In this document: positions 16,881-28,554 of the stretch, in pieces | Layout of the letters: each line of letters opens with the position of its first letter | Position numbering within the stretch: the stretch's first letter is position 1 | Source of the DNA: Bacteroidota bacterium | Lineage (GTDB): Bacteria > Bacteroidota > Bacteroidia > Flavobacteriales_F > PHOS-HE28 | Direction of reading: 5' to 3' | DNA length: 46,265 nucleotides | Assembly: GCA_014584605.1 (NCBI GenBank) | Contig: JACTMO010000019.1 | Coordinates: forward strand, 1-46,265 | Made by a program: the position numbers and the translations under genes | The notes under the pieces: model-generated | Told to the model about the DNA's origin: nothing | What the model saw: the letters and a program-made list of their open reading frames with translations, nothing else | Databases searched by the model: none

Positions 16881-18311
16881 TTAGTGGATGCTGAGCTTCT
16901 TCTCCAGGTCCTCCAGGTAGCCGCGGAACTGCTTGTCCGTCTCCTGTAGGTTGTTCACCGTACGGCAGGCATGCAGCACGGTCGCGTGGTCCTTGCCGCC
17001 GCAATGCGCACCGATGTTGGCCAGCGAGCTCTTGGTCATCTTCTTGGCGAAGTACATCGCGATCTGTCGCGCCTGCACCACTTCGCGTTTGCGGGTCTTG
17101 CTCTTGAGCAGTTCGATCGGAAGGTCGAAGTAATCGCAGACCACTTTCTGGATGTAATCGATCGACACCTCGCGGGCGGTGTTCTTCACGAACTTGTCGA
17201 TCATCTGCTTGGCCAGCTCGAGGGTCACCGCCTTCTTGTTGAGCGAGCTCTGGGCGATGAGGCTGATCATGGCCCCTTCCAGTTCGCGGATGTTGGTGGT
17301 GATGCTGTAGGCCAGGTACTCCACCACTTCCTTGGGCAGGTCGATGCCCTCGGCGTACATCTTCTTCTGGAGGATGGCGATGCGGGTCTCCAGGCCGGGG
17401 GTCTGCAGGTCGGCGCTGAGGCCCCACTTGAAGCGCGACAGCAGCCGCTGCTCCATGCCCTGCATCTCCACCGGGGCCTTGTCGCTGGTGATCACCAGTT
17501 GTTTGCCCGATTGGTGCAGATGGTTGAAGATGTGGAAGAACACGTCCTGGGTTTTCTCCTTGCCGGCCAGGAACTGCACGTCGTCGATGATCAGCACGTC
17601 CATCATTTGATAGAACTGGCTGAAGTCGTTCACCGTGTTGTTCTTCACGGCCTCGATGAACTGCTGGGTGAACTTTTCGGCCGGGACGTACAGGACGGTC
17701 CGGTCGGGATGGTGCCGCTTGATCTCGATGCCGATGGCGTGGGCCAGGTGCGTTTTGCCGAGGCCGACCCCGCCATAGACGAGCAACGGATTGAAGGCGG
17801 TGCCGCCGGGCTTCTGCGCCACGGCATATCCGGCACTGCGGGCCAATCGGTTGCAGTCCCCCTCGATGAAGTTCTCGAAGGAGTAGTTGGGGTTCAGGTG
17901 GCTCTCGACCTTGATCTTGCGCAGGCCGGGGATGATGAACGGGTTCTTGATCGGGCTGTTGGCCAGGTCCACCGGAAGGCTCACCGGCGGGTTCTTCACC
18001 TCGCGGGCGTTGCTCGTGGGCACCTTCACGGTGTACGGGTTGGCGTTCGCGTAGCTGTTCTCCATGATGATGGAATACTCCAGCCTGCCTTCAGCGCCGA
18101 GCTCTTTGCGGATGATCTTCTTGAGCAACCCGATGTAATGTTCCTCCAGCCATTCGTAGAAGAACTGCGAGGGCACTTGGATGGTCAGGGCATGGTCCTG
18201 CAGCTTCAGCGCCCGGATCGGTTCGAACCAGGTCTTGAAGCTCTGCGGGCTCACGTTGTCCTTGATCACCTCCAGGCACCGCTCCCAGGTCTTCTCGTGG
18301 TCTTTCTTCAT
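16881..18311 (-). CDS. dnaA: Chromosomal replication initiator DnaA
   Basis: AAA+ initiator of 476 aa that binds DnaA boxes, melts oriC and recruits helicase. Domain I has the start TWERCLEVIKDNVSPQSFKTWFEPI. A short linker with poly-polar residues follows. Domain III has Walker A GGVGLGKT (180-187), Walker B LIIDD (240-244) and sensor regions including QGMEQRLLSRFKWGL. Domain IV has the DnaA-box contact motif GGKDHATVLHACRTV. No cluster of DnaA boxes is seen at the gene itself, and dnaN is 11 kb away, so the classical dnaA-dnaN-recF origin arrangement is broken up. A possible -7 variant (CATCTTTG) lies 89 nt upstream. A strong terminator follows. Confidence 0.98.
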   Translation of the reverse strand: MKKDHEKTWERCLEVIKDNVSPQSFKTWFEPIRALKLQDHALTIQVPSQFFYEWLEEHYIGLLKKIIRKELGAEGRLEYSIIMENSYANANPYTVKVPTSNAREVKNPPVSLPVDLANSPIKNPFIIPGLRKIKVESHLNPNYSFENFIEGDCNRLARSAGYAVAQKPGGTAFNPLLVYGGVGLGKTHLAHAIGIEIKRHHPDRTVLYVPAEKFTQQFIEAVKNNTVNDFSQFYQMMDVLIIDDVQFLAGKEKTQDVFFHIFNHLHQSGKQLVITSDKAPVEMQGMEQRLLSRFKWGLSADLQTPGLETRIAILQKKMYAEGIDLPKEVVEYLAYSITTNIRELEGAMISLIAQSSLNKKAVTLELAKQMIDKFVKNTAREVSIDYIQKVVCDYFDLPIELLKSKTRKREVVQARQIAMYFAKKMTKSSLANIGAHCGGKDHATVLHACRTVNNLQETDKQFRGYLEDLEKKLSIH

Positions 18312-18674
18312 GGGCGGTCGTCAGGGTTGGGGGTGCGTGTGGTCCGATGTACCTGTCCGCTGCAACCGTTGATGCTGAAGGGTTCCAGCGAAGCGGCCGA
18401 CAAAGATGGACCTAAACTGGTGAAAAAAAAAGGCGGATCGCTCTTGCCCGGAAGGAAAAAAATCACCTCACTCCCCGGACGTGTTCCGGGCACGCCATCC
18501 GTTCGTCCCACCGCCATCGTACCTGCCGACCGACCAGGCGAGGACGGACCTGCCATCAGCCCTTGAGCGGACGGGTCCGGCCATGCAGAGGAACGGTACG
18601 GGGACATGCGCCATCGATGTTGCCGAAAGGTACGGTCGCACCCGGTGCCGTCGCAAGCGCAGTACCTTGACCGC
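18312..18674. other. Divergent intergenic region dnaA/thioesterase
   Basis: About 360 nt without a gene. It holds A-tracts of 9 and 7 (18423-18431 and about 18455-18461), unusual for this GC-rich DNA, and a minus-strand -7 variant CATCTTTG at 18401-18408. An inverted repeat CCCGGA/TCCGGG lies at 18474-18490. Near the thioesterase start is TACCTTG (18664 on). I looked for TTATCCACA-type boxes and saw none, so I do not call an origin here. The long A/T tracts could be a promoter UP-like or curved segment for dnaA. Confidence 0.45.
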
Positions 18675-19088
18675 ATGTTCGAGCACCGCTGCCAGTTGCG
18701 CGTCCGTTATGGCGAGACCGACCGCATGGGCTATCTGTACTACGGCAACTATGCCGAACACTTCGAGGTGGGCCGGGTGGAGGCCTTGCGCGCGTTGGGC
18801 TTCCCGTACCGGCGCATCGAGGACGAGGGGGTCCTGCTTCCGGTGCGTGAGTTGCACGTGCGGTACCACGCGCCGGCGCACTACGACGACCTGCTCACGG
18901 TGATCACGCAGGTACGGACGATGCCGGAGGTGCGGATCGAGTTCCACTACGAGGTGCGCGACGAACGGGATGCGCTGCTGACGGAGGCCTCCACCACCCT
19001 GGTGTTCGTGGACCGGCGCACCGGACGTCCCCGTCGCGCACCGGCGGACCTGCTTGCCGCCATGGCCCCTCACTTCCCGGGGTCCTGA
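18675..19088 (+). CDS. Acyl-CoA thioesterase, 4HBT/YbgC family
   Basis: Hot-dog-fold thioesterase of 137 aa, hydrolysing acyl-CoA esters in the cytoplasm. The family signature is VRYGETDRMGYLYYGNYAEHFEVGRVEALR, with the catalytic Asp in ETDRMG. The second half (VRYHAPAHYDDLLTVITQV, EASTTLVFVDRRTGRPRRAP) fits the 4-hydroxybenzoyl-CoA thioesterase group. YbgC of the Tol-Pal cluster is a relative, but no tol genes are here. I chose the ATG of MFEHRCQLRVRYGE; the frame extends 23 codons upstream with a Cys/Arg-rich, unlikely start. The 3' end overlaps the convergent YigZ-family gene by 19 nt. Confidence 0.92.
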   Translation: MFEHRCQLRVRYGETDRMGYLYYGNYAEHFEVGRVEALRALGFPYRRIEDEGVLLPVRELHVRYHAPAHYDDLLTVITQVRTMPEVRIEFHYEVRDERDALLTEASTTLVFVDRRTGRPRRAPADLLAAMAPHFPGS

Positions 19089-19681
19089 TCGGGGAAGGAG
19101 GCGCCGCGTGCGGACCAGCGTTCGCGGAACGCACCGAGCGATGAGGTCGGCAGCTGCAGTTCCATGCTGCAGCGTTCGCTGTACCGGGTGTTCACGACGA
19201 TGCCGTCGGCGTCCATCGCCGCTGCGCGGAGCGGTCCGGCCAGCGCATGGTCGCACACGACCACCAACCGGGCCCGGGCCACGTGCGTCACCACCGGTGC
19301 GGCCTGCAGGGCCAGCTGGGCCGCTTCGCCGTATGCGCGGATGAGCCCGCCCTTGCCCAGCAGGGTGCCGCCGAAGTAGCGCACCACCACCACTGCGGCA
19401 TGGGTGAGCCCCGCCGCTTCGATGCGGCGCAGGATCGGACGTCCGGCGGTGCCCTGCGGCTCACCGGCATCGCTGGCGCGTTTGCGACCGCCGTCAGGGT
19501 CCAGCACCCAGGCGTAGCACAGATGCCGCGCGTCGTGGTGGTCCCGGGCCATGCGCGACAGCTCCGCTTGGAAGGCGGCTTCGTCGGTGATGGGGAAGGC
19601 GTGGGCCAAAAAGCGGCTCGCCCGATCGCGGAGCGAGGCCTCGCCCGGGCCTGCCAGCGTGAGATAGCGGTCCCTGCTCAT
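19070..19681 (-). CDS. IMPACT/YigZ family protein
   Basis: A 203-aa protein of the YigZ/IMPACT family. The N-terminal UPF0029 domain holds the hallmark DAGEPQGTAGRPILRRIEAAGL and VVVVRYFGGTLLGKGGLIRAYG. A ferredoxin-like DUF1949 half follows (RLVVVCDHALAGPLRAAAM). The exact biochemical role is not settled; links to translation control and ribosome binding have been proposed for family members. It is the third gene of a minus-strand operon with ribD and an EamA transporter: its ATG overlaps the EamA stop (ATGA). Convergent overlap with the thioesterase gene is 19 nt. Confidence 0.92.
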   Translation of the reverse strand: MSRDRYLTLAGPGEASLRDRASRFLAHAFPITDEAAFQAELSRMARDHHDARHLCYAWVLDPDGGRKRASDAGEPQGTAGRPILRRIEAAGLTHAAVVVVRYFGGTLLGKGGLIRAYGEAAQLALQAAPVVTHVARARLVVVCDHALAGPLRAAAMDADGIVVNTRYSERCSMELQLPTSSLGAFRERWSARGASFPDQDPGK

Positions 19682-20526
19682 GCCAGGAGGATCAGCAGCA
19701 TCGCGGTCACGGCCGTCGCGATACCGGCCAGCTGCAGGCGTTGCGGACGCTCGCCGAAGAAGAACATGCCGCCCAGGGTGCCGAACAGGATCACGCCGAT
19801 GTTCATCAGCGGGAACACGCTGCTGCTGGGCATACCGCTGCGAGCGAGCGCCTTCACCACGAAGTGGAGGGATGCGTAGTTCACCGTGCCGAGCACCAGG
19901 CCGCCGGCCCAGGTGCGCACGTCGTGGAAAGCGCGATGCTCACGGCGCAGCAGCACCGCCAGCAGCCCCAGCGCTCCGGAGATGCCGAACACCATGGTGG
20001 GCAGCACCGCCTCGGTCATGGGCGTGGTACGCGTGCGCTGCGTCCACGCCAGGCCGATGTCCACTGCGGCATTGCCAAGGAAGAGCAGCAGGGGCATCGT
20101 CCATGCGTGGCGCACCGGGCGCCCGTCGCCTTTCCAGGAGCTCAACACGATGCCCGCGATGGCCAGGGCGATCCCCGCCAGGCCCGCCGGTCCCTGTTCC
20201 TCGTTCAGCAGCAACATGCCGAAGGCCACCGTGAGCACCAGGCTCATCTTGCTCGCCACCGTGGTGGCCGCCAGCCCGGCGCGTTGGGTCGAAGCGCCCA
20301 TCAACTGGAAGACGACGATGAACAGCACGCCCAGCACCAGCGCGGGAACCCACAACGGCCCCAGGTCTCCCGCGGTCCAAGGACGGGATACGACAAGCCC
20401 GCAGGCCAGGGCCGTGAAGTAGTTGATGGTGATCGCCGGGAGCAGCGCGATCCGCCGCTGTTCGAAAACCTTGAAGAGGAGGAAGAGCACCGCCATCAGC
20501 AGTGCGGCCAGGCTCACCAGCACCAT
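19678..20526 (-). CDS. EamA-family (DMT superfamily) transporter
   Basis: Inner-membrane protein of 282 aa with about ten predicted helices: two five-helix halves, as in the drug/metabolite transporter EamA fold (MVLVSLAALLMAVLFLLFK, LLVVSRPW-like LACGLVVSRPW, FQLMGASTQRAGLAATTVASKMSLVLTVAFGMLLLNE, VLGTVNYASLHFVVKALARSG, FPLMNIGVILFGTLGGMFFFGE). The substrate cannot be inferred. The position between ribD and a YigZ gene could hint at export of a small metabolite, but operons like this are often mixed. It overlaps ribD by 13 nt and the next gene by 4 nt. Confidence 0.88.
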   Translation of the reverse strand: MVLVSLAALLMAVLFLLFKVFEQRRIALLPAITINYFTALACGLVVSRPWTAGDLGPLWVPALVLGVLFIVVFQLMGASTQRAGLAATTVASKMSLVLTVAFGMLLLNEEQGPAGLAGIALAIAGIVLSSWKGDGRPVRHAWTMPLLLFLGNAAVDIGLAWTQRTRTTPMTEAVLPTMVFGISGALGLLAVLLRREHRAFHDVRTWAGGLVLGTVNYASLHFVVKALARSGMPSSSVFPLMNIGVILFGTLGGMFFFGERPQRLQLAGIATAVTAMLLILLA

Positions 20527-21572
20527 GCGTCCTCCGTGGTTGCGCCGTTCAAGTGGAACTCGATGCGGTCCTGTGCGCTGGTGAACGCACGCACGGCCGG
20601 CATGGGGAGCAGCGGTGCCCTGGTTCCCGCGCCGAACAGGGCGGAACCGGTGATCACCCGCGCCTCGTCCCATGGACCGCGGTGCAGGAAGTGGCCGAGC
20701 AGCTCGGCGCCGCCTTCCACGAGCAACGACCGAACGCCCTTGCCGTGCAGGGTGTCCAGGACCACCTGCAAGGGGTCTCCGGTGGGTGGTACCTGCACCT
20801 GTTCGGCGTTCACGCCGACCCGGTGGTTCCCGGTGAAGAGCAGGGTGGGGGCGCTGCCGTCGAACACCTTCGATCCGCTCGGTGCCGCGCCGCTGCGATC
20901 CAGCACCACCCGCAAGGGCTGCCGACCGGACACGTGGCGCAGGGTCAGTGCCGGATCGTCGTTCGCCACGGTGCGACCGCCCACCAGCACGGCCTGTTCC
21001 TCGCTTCGCCAGCGATGGACCAGCACATCGGTGGCCGGGGTGCTGATGCGCTGCACGCCCCGGCCCTCGCGCGGGTGGCGGTCCAGGAACCCGTCCGCCG
21101 AACGGGCCCATTTGAGCACGATGTAGGGCCGCCCTTTCGCGATGCTGGTGAGGAACCGCCGGTTGGTCCAACGGGCCTCGGCCTCGCGAACACCCAGCTC
21201 CACAACGACGCCGACCGCACGCAGCCGGTCGATGCCGCGGCCCGCCACCAGCGGGAAAGGGTCGGCATGGGCGATCGCCACGCGGCGCACCCCGCGGGCG
21301 ATCAGTAGGTCGGCGCAGGGTGGGGTGCGCCCATGGTGTGCGCAGGGTTCCAGGTTCACGGCCAGCAGCGCGTCCGCCGGCACGGGACCGTCCCCGAAGG
21401 CCCGCAGGCATTCCACTTCGGCATGGGGGAGGCCGGCCGCGTGATGCCATCCCTCGGCGAGTATCCGTCCGCCCTGCGCCAGCACCGCGCCCACCAGCGG
21501 GTTCGGCGCCGCAGAGGAGGCCGCATTGCGGGCCAGCTCCAGGCACCGTTCCATGAGGAGTTCGGGATCCAT
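20514..21572 (-). CDS. ribD: Bifunctional riboflavin biosynthesis deaminase/reductase RibD
   Basis: Cytoplasmic enzyme of 352 aa for two riboflavin steps: deamination of the pyrimidinone, then NADPH reduction of the ribosyl side chain. The N-terminal deaminase has the zinc motif HAE (50-52) and PCAHHGRTPPC (76-86). The C-terminal reductase shows KWARSADGFLD, DDPALTLR, GGRTVANDD and LVEGGAELLGHFL. The frame is open far upstream; MDPELLMERCLELARN is the family start. It heads an operon with EamA and YigZ genes. A possible promoter octamer (CATCTTCG, minus strand, 21622-21629) is 49 nt upstream, in the short region shared with prmC. ribH lies elsewhere in the window. Confidence 0.96.
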   Translation of the reverse strand: MDPELLMERCLELARNAASSAAPNPLVGAVLAQGGRILAEGWHHAAGLPHAEVECLRAFGDGPVPADALLAVNLEPCAHHGRTPPCADLLIARGVRRVAIAHADPFPLVAGRGIDRLRAVGVVVELGVREAEARWTNRRFLTSIAKGRPYIVLKWARSADGFLDRHPREGRGVQRISTPATDVLVHRWRSEEQAVLVGGRTVANDDPALTLRHVSGRQPLRVVLDRSGAAPSGSKVFDGSAPTLLFTGNHRVGVNAEQVQVPPTGDPLQVVLDTLHGKGVRSLLVEGGAELLGHFLHRGPWDEARVITGSALFGAGTRAPLLPMPAVRAFTSAQDRIEFHLNGATTEDAWCW

Positions 21573-21641
21573 CGTTCGGGGGGCTCGTGAACCGTTGCTA
21601 CCGTGTTCCGGGGCGGGCCCGCGAAGATGACGCATGCCGCC

Positions 21642-21649
21642 GATCTTTG
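21642..21649 (+). promoter_or_regulatory. -7-like element GATCTTTG before prmC
   Basis: GATCTTTG differs from TAnnTTTG at the first base and ends 4 nt before the GTG I favour as prmC start. If real, the upstream ATG at 21627 would lie outside the transcript. Confidence 0.45.
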
Positions 21650-21653
21650 CACC

Positions 21654-25112
<3,459 letters not shown>

Positions 25113-25130
25113 CGGCACGGCCGCACATGC

Positions 25131-26024
25131 ATGGACGACCGTTTTCGTGGCCTCGGGGTGGCCCTGGTGACCCCCTTCATGCCCAAGGGCAATATCGATC
25201 ACGCGGGACTGGAACGGCTCATCGACCATCAGATCGCGGGTGGTGTGGATTATGTGGTGAGCATGGGCACCACCGGTGAGAGCGTCACCCTCACCAAGGC
25301 CGAGAAGAAGGAGCTGCTGGCGCAGACCATCGGGTTCGTGCGCAACCGCGTTCCCGTGGTGCTCGGCGTGGGCGGCAACAACACCGCCGAGGTCATCGAG
25401 AGCCTTAATGCCTTCGACATGGACGGTGTGGACGCCATCCTGAGCGTAAGCCCGTACTACAACAAACCCACGCAGGAAGGCATCTACCAGCATTACAAGG
25501 CGATCGCCCAGGTGGCCTTGCGACCGATCATCCTCTACAACGTGCCCGGCCGCACGGCGAGCAACATGACGGCCGAGACGACGCTGCGGCTGGCCAGGGA
25601 CTTCAAGAACATCATCGCCATCAAGGAGGCCAGTGCCAACCTTGACCAGATGGGCCGCATCCTGAAACACAAGCCGAAGGACTTCATGCTCATCAGCGGC
25701 GACGACTCGCTCACCCTGCCCATCATCGCCATGGGCGGCGTGGGGGTGATCAGCGTGGTGGGCAACGCCCTGCCGGGCGAGTTCAGTACGCTGGTGAAGG
25801 CGGCGCTGAAGGGCGACCTGGACACCGCCCGGCGCGAGCACCTGCGCCTGATCGAGCTGATCGACCTGCTCTTCGCCGAGGGCAACCCCGGCGGCATCAA
25901 GCACGTGCTCAAGGTGCTGGGCCTCTGCGGCGACACCCTGCGCCTTCCGCTGGTGAACGTCAGCGAGGTCACGGCCAGGAAGCTGTATCAGGCCCTGGCG
26001 GATGCGGAGCTCGTGAAGATGTGA
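25131..26024 (+). CDS. dapA: 4-hydroxy-tetrahydrodipicolinate synthase
   Basis: Class I aldolase of 297 aa that condenses pyruvate and aspartate semialdehyde, the first committed step to lysine and meso-diaminopimelate for peptidoglycan. It is a (beta/alpha)8 barrel. The Schiff-base Lys165 is in IIAIKEAS, and Tyr136 is in YNVPGRTASNM. The substrate loop GTTGESVTLT (47-56) is intact. The length is standard. It follows the DUF6913-like gene by 18 nt and probably shares its transcript. The exonuclease gene begins 57 nt after its stop. Confidence 0.97.
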   Translation: MDDRFRGLGVALVTPFMPKGNIDHAGLERLIDHQIAGGVDYVVSMGTTGESVTLTKAEKKELLAQTIGFVRNRVPVVLGVGGNNTAEVIESLNAFDMDGVDAILSVSPYYNKPTQEGIYQHYKAIAQVALRPIILYNVPGRTASNMTAETTLRLARDFKNIIAIKEASANLDQMGRILKHKPKDFMLISGDDSLTLPIIAMGGVGVISVVGNALPGEFSTLVKAALKGDLDTARREHLRLIELIDLLFAEGNPGGIKHVLKVLGLCGDTLRLPLVNVSEVTARKLYQALADAELVKM

Positions 26025-26066
26025 ACAGCGCAGGGCGTGCGTGGCCCGGTGTGCTCCACGCGTGCC

Positions 26067-26074
26067 GATCTTCG
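26067..26074 (+). promoter_or_regulatory. -7-like element GATCTTCG before exonuclease gene
   Basis: GATCTTCG ends 6 nt before the ATG of the exonuclease gene, in the same place as the octamers before nrnA and prmC. It helps choose that ATG over an in-frame GTG 60 nt upstream. Confidence 0.4.
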
Positions 26075-26080
26075 CATCCC

Positions 26081-26680
26081 ATGGACTTCCTCGCCCTCGA
26101 CTTCGAGACCGCCACGCCGCAGCCCGACAGCCCCTGCGAGCTGGGCATCGCCGTGGTGCGGGACGGATCGGTGCGCGAGGTGCGGAACTGGCTCATCAAG
26201 CCCCGCCAGTGGCCCTGCTTCAGTCCGTGGAACGTGGCCGTGCACGGCATCACCCCCGATGATGTCGCCGAGGCACCGTGCTGGGAGGAGATCTGGGCGG
26301 AGGTGGCGGCCATGCTGGAAGGCAGCACGGTGGTGGCGCACAATGCCGCGTTCGACATGGCGGTGCTGCGCAGCACGCTCGCCAGCCATGGCCTGGCGCA
26401 TCCCCGCTTCAGCTACTTCTGCAGCGTGAGCATGGCGCGCCGCGTCTGGCCGGGACGGGCATCCTACGGACTGGGGCCCATGTGCGCGTACCACGGCATC
26501 TCCCTTCGGCACCACCGCGCGGGCCACGACGCCGAGGCCACCGCGGAACTGGTGCTCCGTGCCGGTGGCCGGGACGCGACCATCGGGATCGACCGCTTTC
26601 TGCAGGACACCAGGGTCAAGCTCGGGGCCTTCTATCCCGGTGGACACCGCACGCCGGGCGGGAAGGTCACGCCGGTGTGA
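26081..26680 (+). CDS. DEDDh 3'-5' exonuclease (DnaQ family)
   Basis: A 199-aa exonuclease of the DnaQ/RNase T superfamily. The metal-binding Asp/Glu set is seen in LALDFETATP (Exo I), HNAAFDMAVLR (Exo II) and HRAGHDAEATAEL (Exo III). It resembles stand-alone DnaQ-like proteins rather than a polymerase-fused proofreading domain. The tail (FYPGGHRTPGGKVTPV) resembles the C-terminal extension seen in some EXOIII paralogues. An in-frame GTG near dapA would extend it by 20 residues, but MDFLALDFET is a better start. The stop is 12 nt from the convergent serine hydrolase stop. Whether DNA or RNA is degraded is not clear. Confidence 0.9.
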   Translation: MDFLALDFETATPQPDSPCELGIAVVRDGSVREVRNWLIKPRQWPCFSPWNVAVHGITPDDVAEAPCWEEIWAEVAAMLEGSTVVAHNAAFDMAVLRSTLASHGLAHPRFSYFCSVSMARRVWPGRASYGLGPMCAYHGISLRHHRAGHDAEATAELVLRAGGRDATIGIDRFLQDTRVKLGAFYPGGHRTPGGKVTPV

Positions 26681-26692
26681 CGGTCGCGCCGG

Positions 26693-27994
26693 TCACAGCT
26701 TCACGAAACGACGCGCCTCCACACCTCCATCGCGTCGCTGCAGGACGTAGGTGCCTGGCGCGAGACCGTCCAGGTCGATGCCGTCCCCGGTGTGCTGCAG
26801 CTCCACGGCCCGCCCCATGGCATCGCGCAGTTCCAGGTCGGCCCAGCCCGTACCCGGTGGCAGGAGCACCCGCAGGTGGCCCGTGCTGGGGTCGCCGTAC
26901 GGCCCCCATGCGCCCGGGGCTGTGGTCTCGGTCACTGCGGTGGTGCACGGCAGCTGTTCGATGAGCTGCCAGATCTCGTTGTTGAACACCACCGCCACCG
27001 GGGCGTTGGTGTACGCCGGGTTGCCCAGGCGCACCACCACCATGTTGCGGCTCGGCACCACGTTCAGCAATTGGTCGTTCTTGCCCAGCCCGCAGATCAT
27101 GTCCGGCGGTGCATCGGGCATCGCGGGGCCGGGGAACACGAACTGCAGGGTGGGCAGCATGAAGGAGGGCTGTCCGTTCAACCACCAGAGGTAGCCGTAG
27201 CTTTCGTTGAGGCCCTGGGACGGGGTGGTCATGGCGGTGAAGTAGGCCGTGTCGTGCAATACGGTGTCGCTGGCCCAGATGCCCCGGTTGAGCGCGAGCA
27301 GGCCGAACCGGGCCATGCTCCGGGCCCGGCTGAAGTACACGTTGTCGTAACCCACGGGCAGCCACAGGCCGTCCATCCCGATCCGGTTCCGCAGCCGCGT
27401 GTTGAAGTAGCTGCTGAACGTGCTTCCCGTGGCGCCTGCGATCACCCCGTCCAGCAGCGTGTACGGTGCGTTGTGATAGGCCCAGCGGGTACCCGGATCG
27501 GCCAGGTATTGCAGGCAGGTCGGGTCCGTGCAATGGTTGTCCGCCACGCCGTCGTCGAGCCCGGAGGTCATCGTTAGCTGGTGCAGCACGGTGATCCCCG
27601 CTTCCTGGGGTGCGGTGCAGGAGGTCCAACCCGGGCCGAGCCAGGTGCTGGACGGCTGGTGGATGTCCAGGAAGCCTTCCTCCTGGGCGATGCCGGTGAG
27701 CATGGCCGTGAGCGTTTTGCCCGCGCTGGCCCAGTACCACAAGCTGTCGCGGGTGAAGGTCCCGTAGTAGTGCTCCAGGGCGATCTTGCCGTCCTGCAGG
27801 ATGATGAAGGCCTTGCTGTTGTGCGCGCCGACGAAATCGATAAGGCTGTCGATGCGGTCCGGGCACCAGCCCAGGCTCGCAGGGCTCAGGGTATCCCAAG
27901 TGCCCTGCCCGATGGGCGGGAAGTAAAGGTTCTGTCCGTGGAGATGGTCGGCCGCCCCGAAGGCGAGGCCGGTGAGAAGGAGCGGGCGGAGCAT
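26693..27994 (-). CDS. Secreted class C beta-lactamase-like serine hydrolase with T9SS sorting domain
   Basis: A 433-aa exported protein. Signal peptide MLRPLLLTGLAFGAADHLHGQ. The catalytic domain has the serine-beta-lactamase/PBP4* marks: SAGK (SxxK, in WYWASAGKTLTAML), YHN (YxN) and a long HxxSP-like region; the substrate may be a peptide, ester or beta-lactam. The final about 75 residues are a type A T9SS C-terminal domain (DLELRDAMGRAVELQ, LAPGTYVLQRRDGG, RRFVKL), so it should be exported across the outer membrane and released or anchored. The frame is open nine codons further to a TTG. Two stretches with paired Cys (SCTAPQEAG, NHCTDPTC) could form disulfides. A gap of 30 nt separates it from the cytochrome gene upstream. 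Confidence 0.92.
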   Translation of the reverse strand: MLRPLLLTGLAFGAADHLHGQNLYFPPIGQGTWDTLSPASLGWCPDRIDSLIDFVGAHNSKAFIILQDGKIALEHYYGTFTRDSLWYWASAGKTLTAMLTGIAQEEGFLDIHQPSSTWLGPGWTSCTAPQEAGITVLHQLTMTSGLDDGVADNHCTDPTCLQYLADPGTRWAYHNAPYTLLDGVIAGATGSTFSSYFNTRLRNRIGMDGLWLPVGYDNVYFSRARSMARFGLLALNRGIWASDTVLHDTAYFTAMTTPSQGLNESYGYLWWLNGQPSFMLPTLQFVFPGPAMPDAPPDMICGLGKNDQLLNVVPSRNMVVVRLGNPAYTNAPVAVVFNNEIWQLIEQLPCTTAVTETTAPGAWGPYGDPSTGHLRVLLPPGTGWADLELRDAMGRAVELQHTGDGIDLDGLAPGTYVLQRRDGGVEARRFVKL

Positions 27995-28024
27995 GCGGGT
28001 TGGACGCCTGTTCGGCCGCAAGGT

Positions 28025-28498
28025 TCATTCCTTCGGTCCGGCACCGCTGGTCGCGAACAGTTTGTTGATCCGAAGCAACGGACCGGGACACGCCACAGCA
28101 TGGCAATTGGCACAACCTTGGACCGTGGCGTTGAAGGTGCTGATGCGGTCGGCGGGGGGGGCGTCATAAAGCGCCTTCACCTGCGCCAGGTAATGGTCCG
28201 CGAAGGCATCAAAGGTGGCGCGTTCGATCTCCAGTTTGCCGTCGGTGGGCGTGGCGGTTTGAATGGCGGCGAAGCCGGCCGGATAGGGGGGGAGTTCATC
28301 GCCGCGTTGCAGCCTGTGGCGCACGCTGTCGGTGAAGGCGGTCATCTCCCGCATCAGCAGGGCCAGCTCGCTGGGCGGCTTCAGCCCCTGTTGCACGGTC
28401 CGGTCGCCGCGCGATGCGCCCACGAAGGACAGCAGGAAGGGCAACAGCGCCACCGCCAGGATGGCAGGTGTGCGCACCTTTTCACGGATCTTGCTCAT
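28025..28498 (-). CDS. Single-heme c-type cytochrome, class II-like
   Basis: A 157-aa periplasmic protein with a signal or anchor helix (TPAILAVALLPFLLSFVGA) and one heme motif CANCH (C129, C132, H133) near the C-terminus after a mostly helical region. That layout, with the heme at the end of a four-helix bundle, recalls class II cytochromes (c' type). The axial partner is unclear. A short Gly/Pro-rich tail follows. It may pass electrons or sense ligands; no oxidoreductase neighbour gives its partner. TTACTTTG ends 7 nt before the ATG. Convergent with nothing; the serine hydrolase follows 30 nt downstream on the same strand. Confidence 0.8.
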   Translation of the reverse strand: MSKIREKVRTPAILAVALLPFLLSFVGASRGDRTVQQGLKPPSELALLMREMTAFTDSVRHRLQRGDELPPYPAGFAAIQTATPTDGKLEIERATFDAFADHYLAQVKALYDAPPADRISTFNATVQGCANCHAVACPGPLLRINKLFATSGAGPKE

Positions 28499-28505
28499 GG
28501 TGCAT

Positions 28506-28513
28506 CAAAGTAA
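28506..28513 (-). promoter_or_regulatory. -7-like element TTACTTTG before cytochrome gene
   Basis: On the minus strand TTACTTTG (one change from TAnnTTTG) ends 7 nt before the cytochrome ATG. It lies 29 nt from GACCTTCG, the plus-strand element before the rhomboid gene, so the 56-nt divergent region contains two such octamers. Confidence 0.45.
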
Positions 28514-28542
28514 AGCGAAGGCCGCGATCGCGGTATCTCGCC

Positions 28543-28550
28543 GACCTTCG
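28543..28550 (+). promoter_or_regulatory. -7-like element GACCTTCG before rhomboid gene
   Basis: GACCTTCG ends 4 nt before the ATG. Same octamer and similar spacing as at the phosphatase leader and the variants before the lipoprotein and barrel genes. Confidence 0.4.
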
Positions 28551-28554
28551 TCCC

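Noticed and set aside
16971..18566. A 531-codon plus-strand frame over dnaA
   Set aside because: Antisense shadow of dnaA with skewed His/Leu/Val composition.
18312..18674. Replication origin next to dnaA
   Set aside because: No TTATCCACA-type boxes were found in the region despite A-rich tracts; A-tracts alone are not enough.
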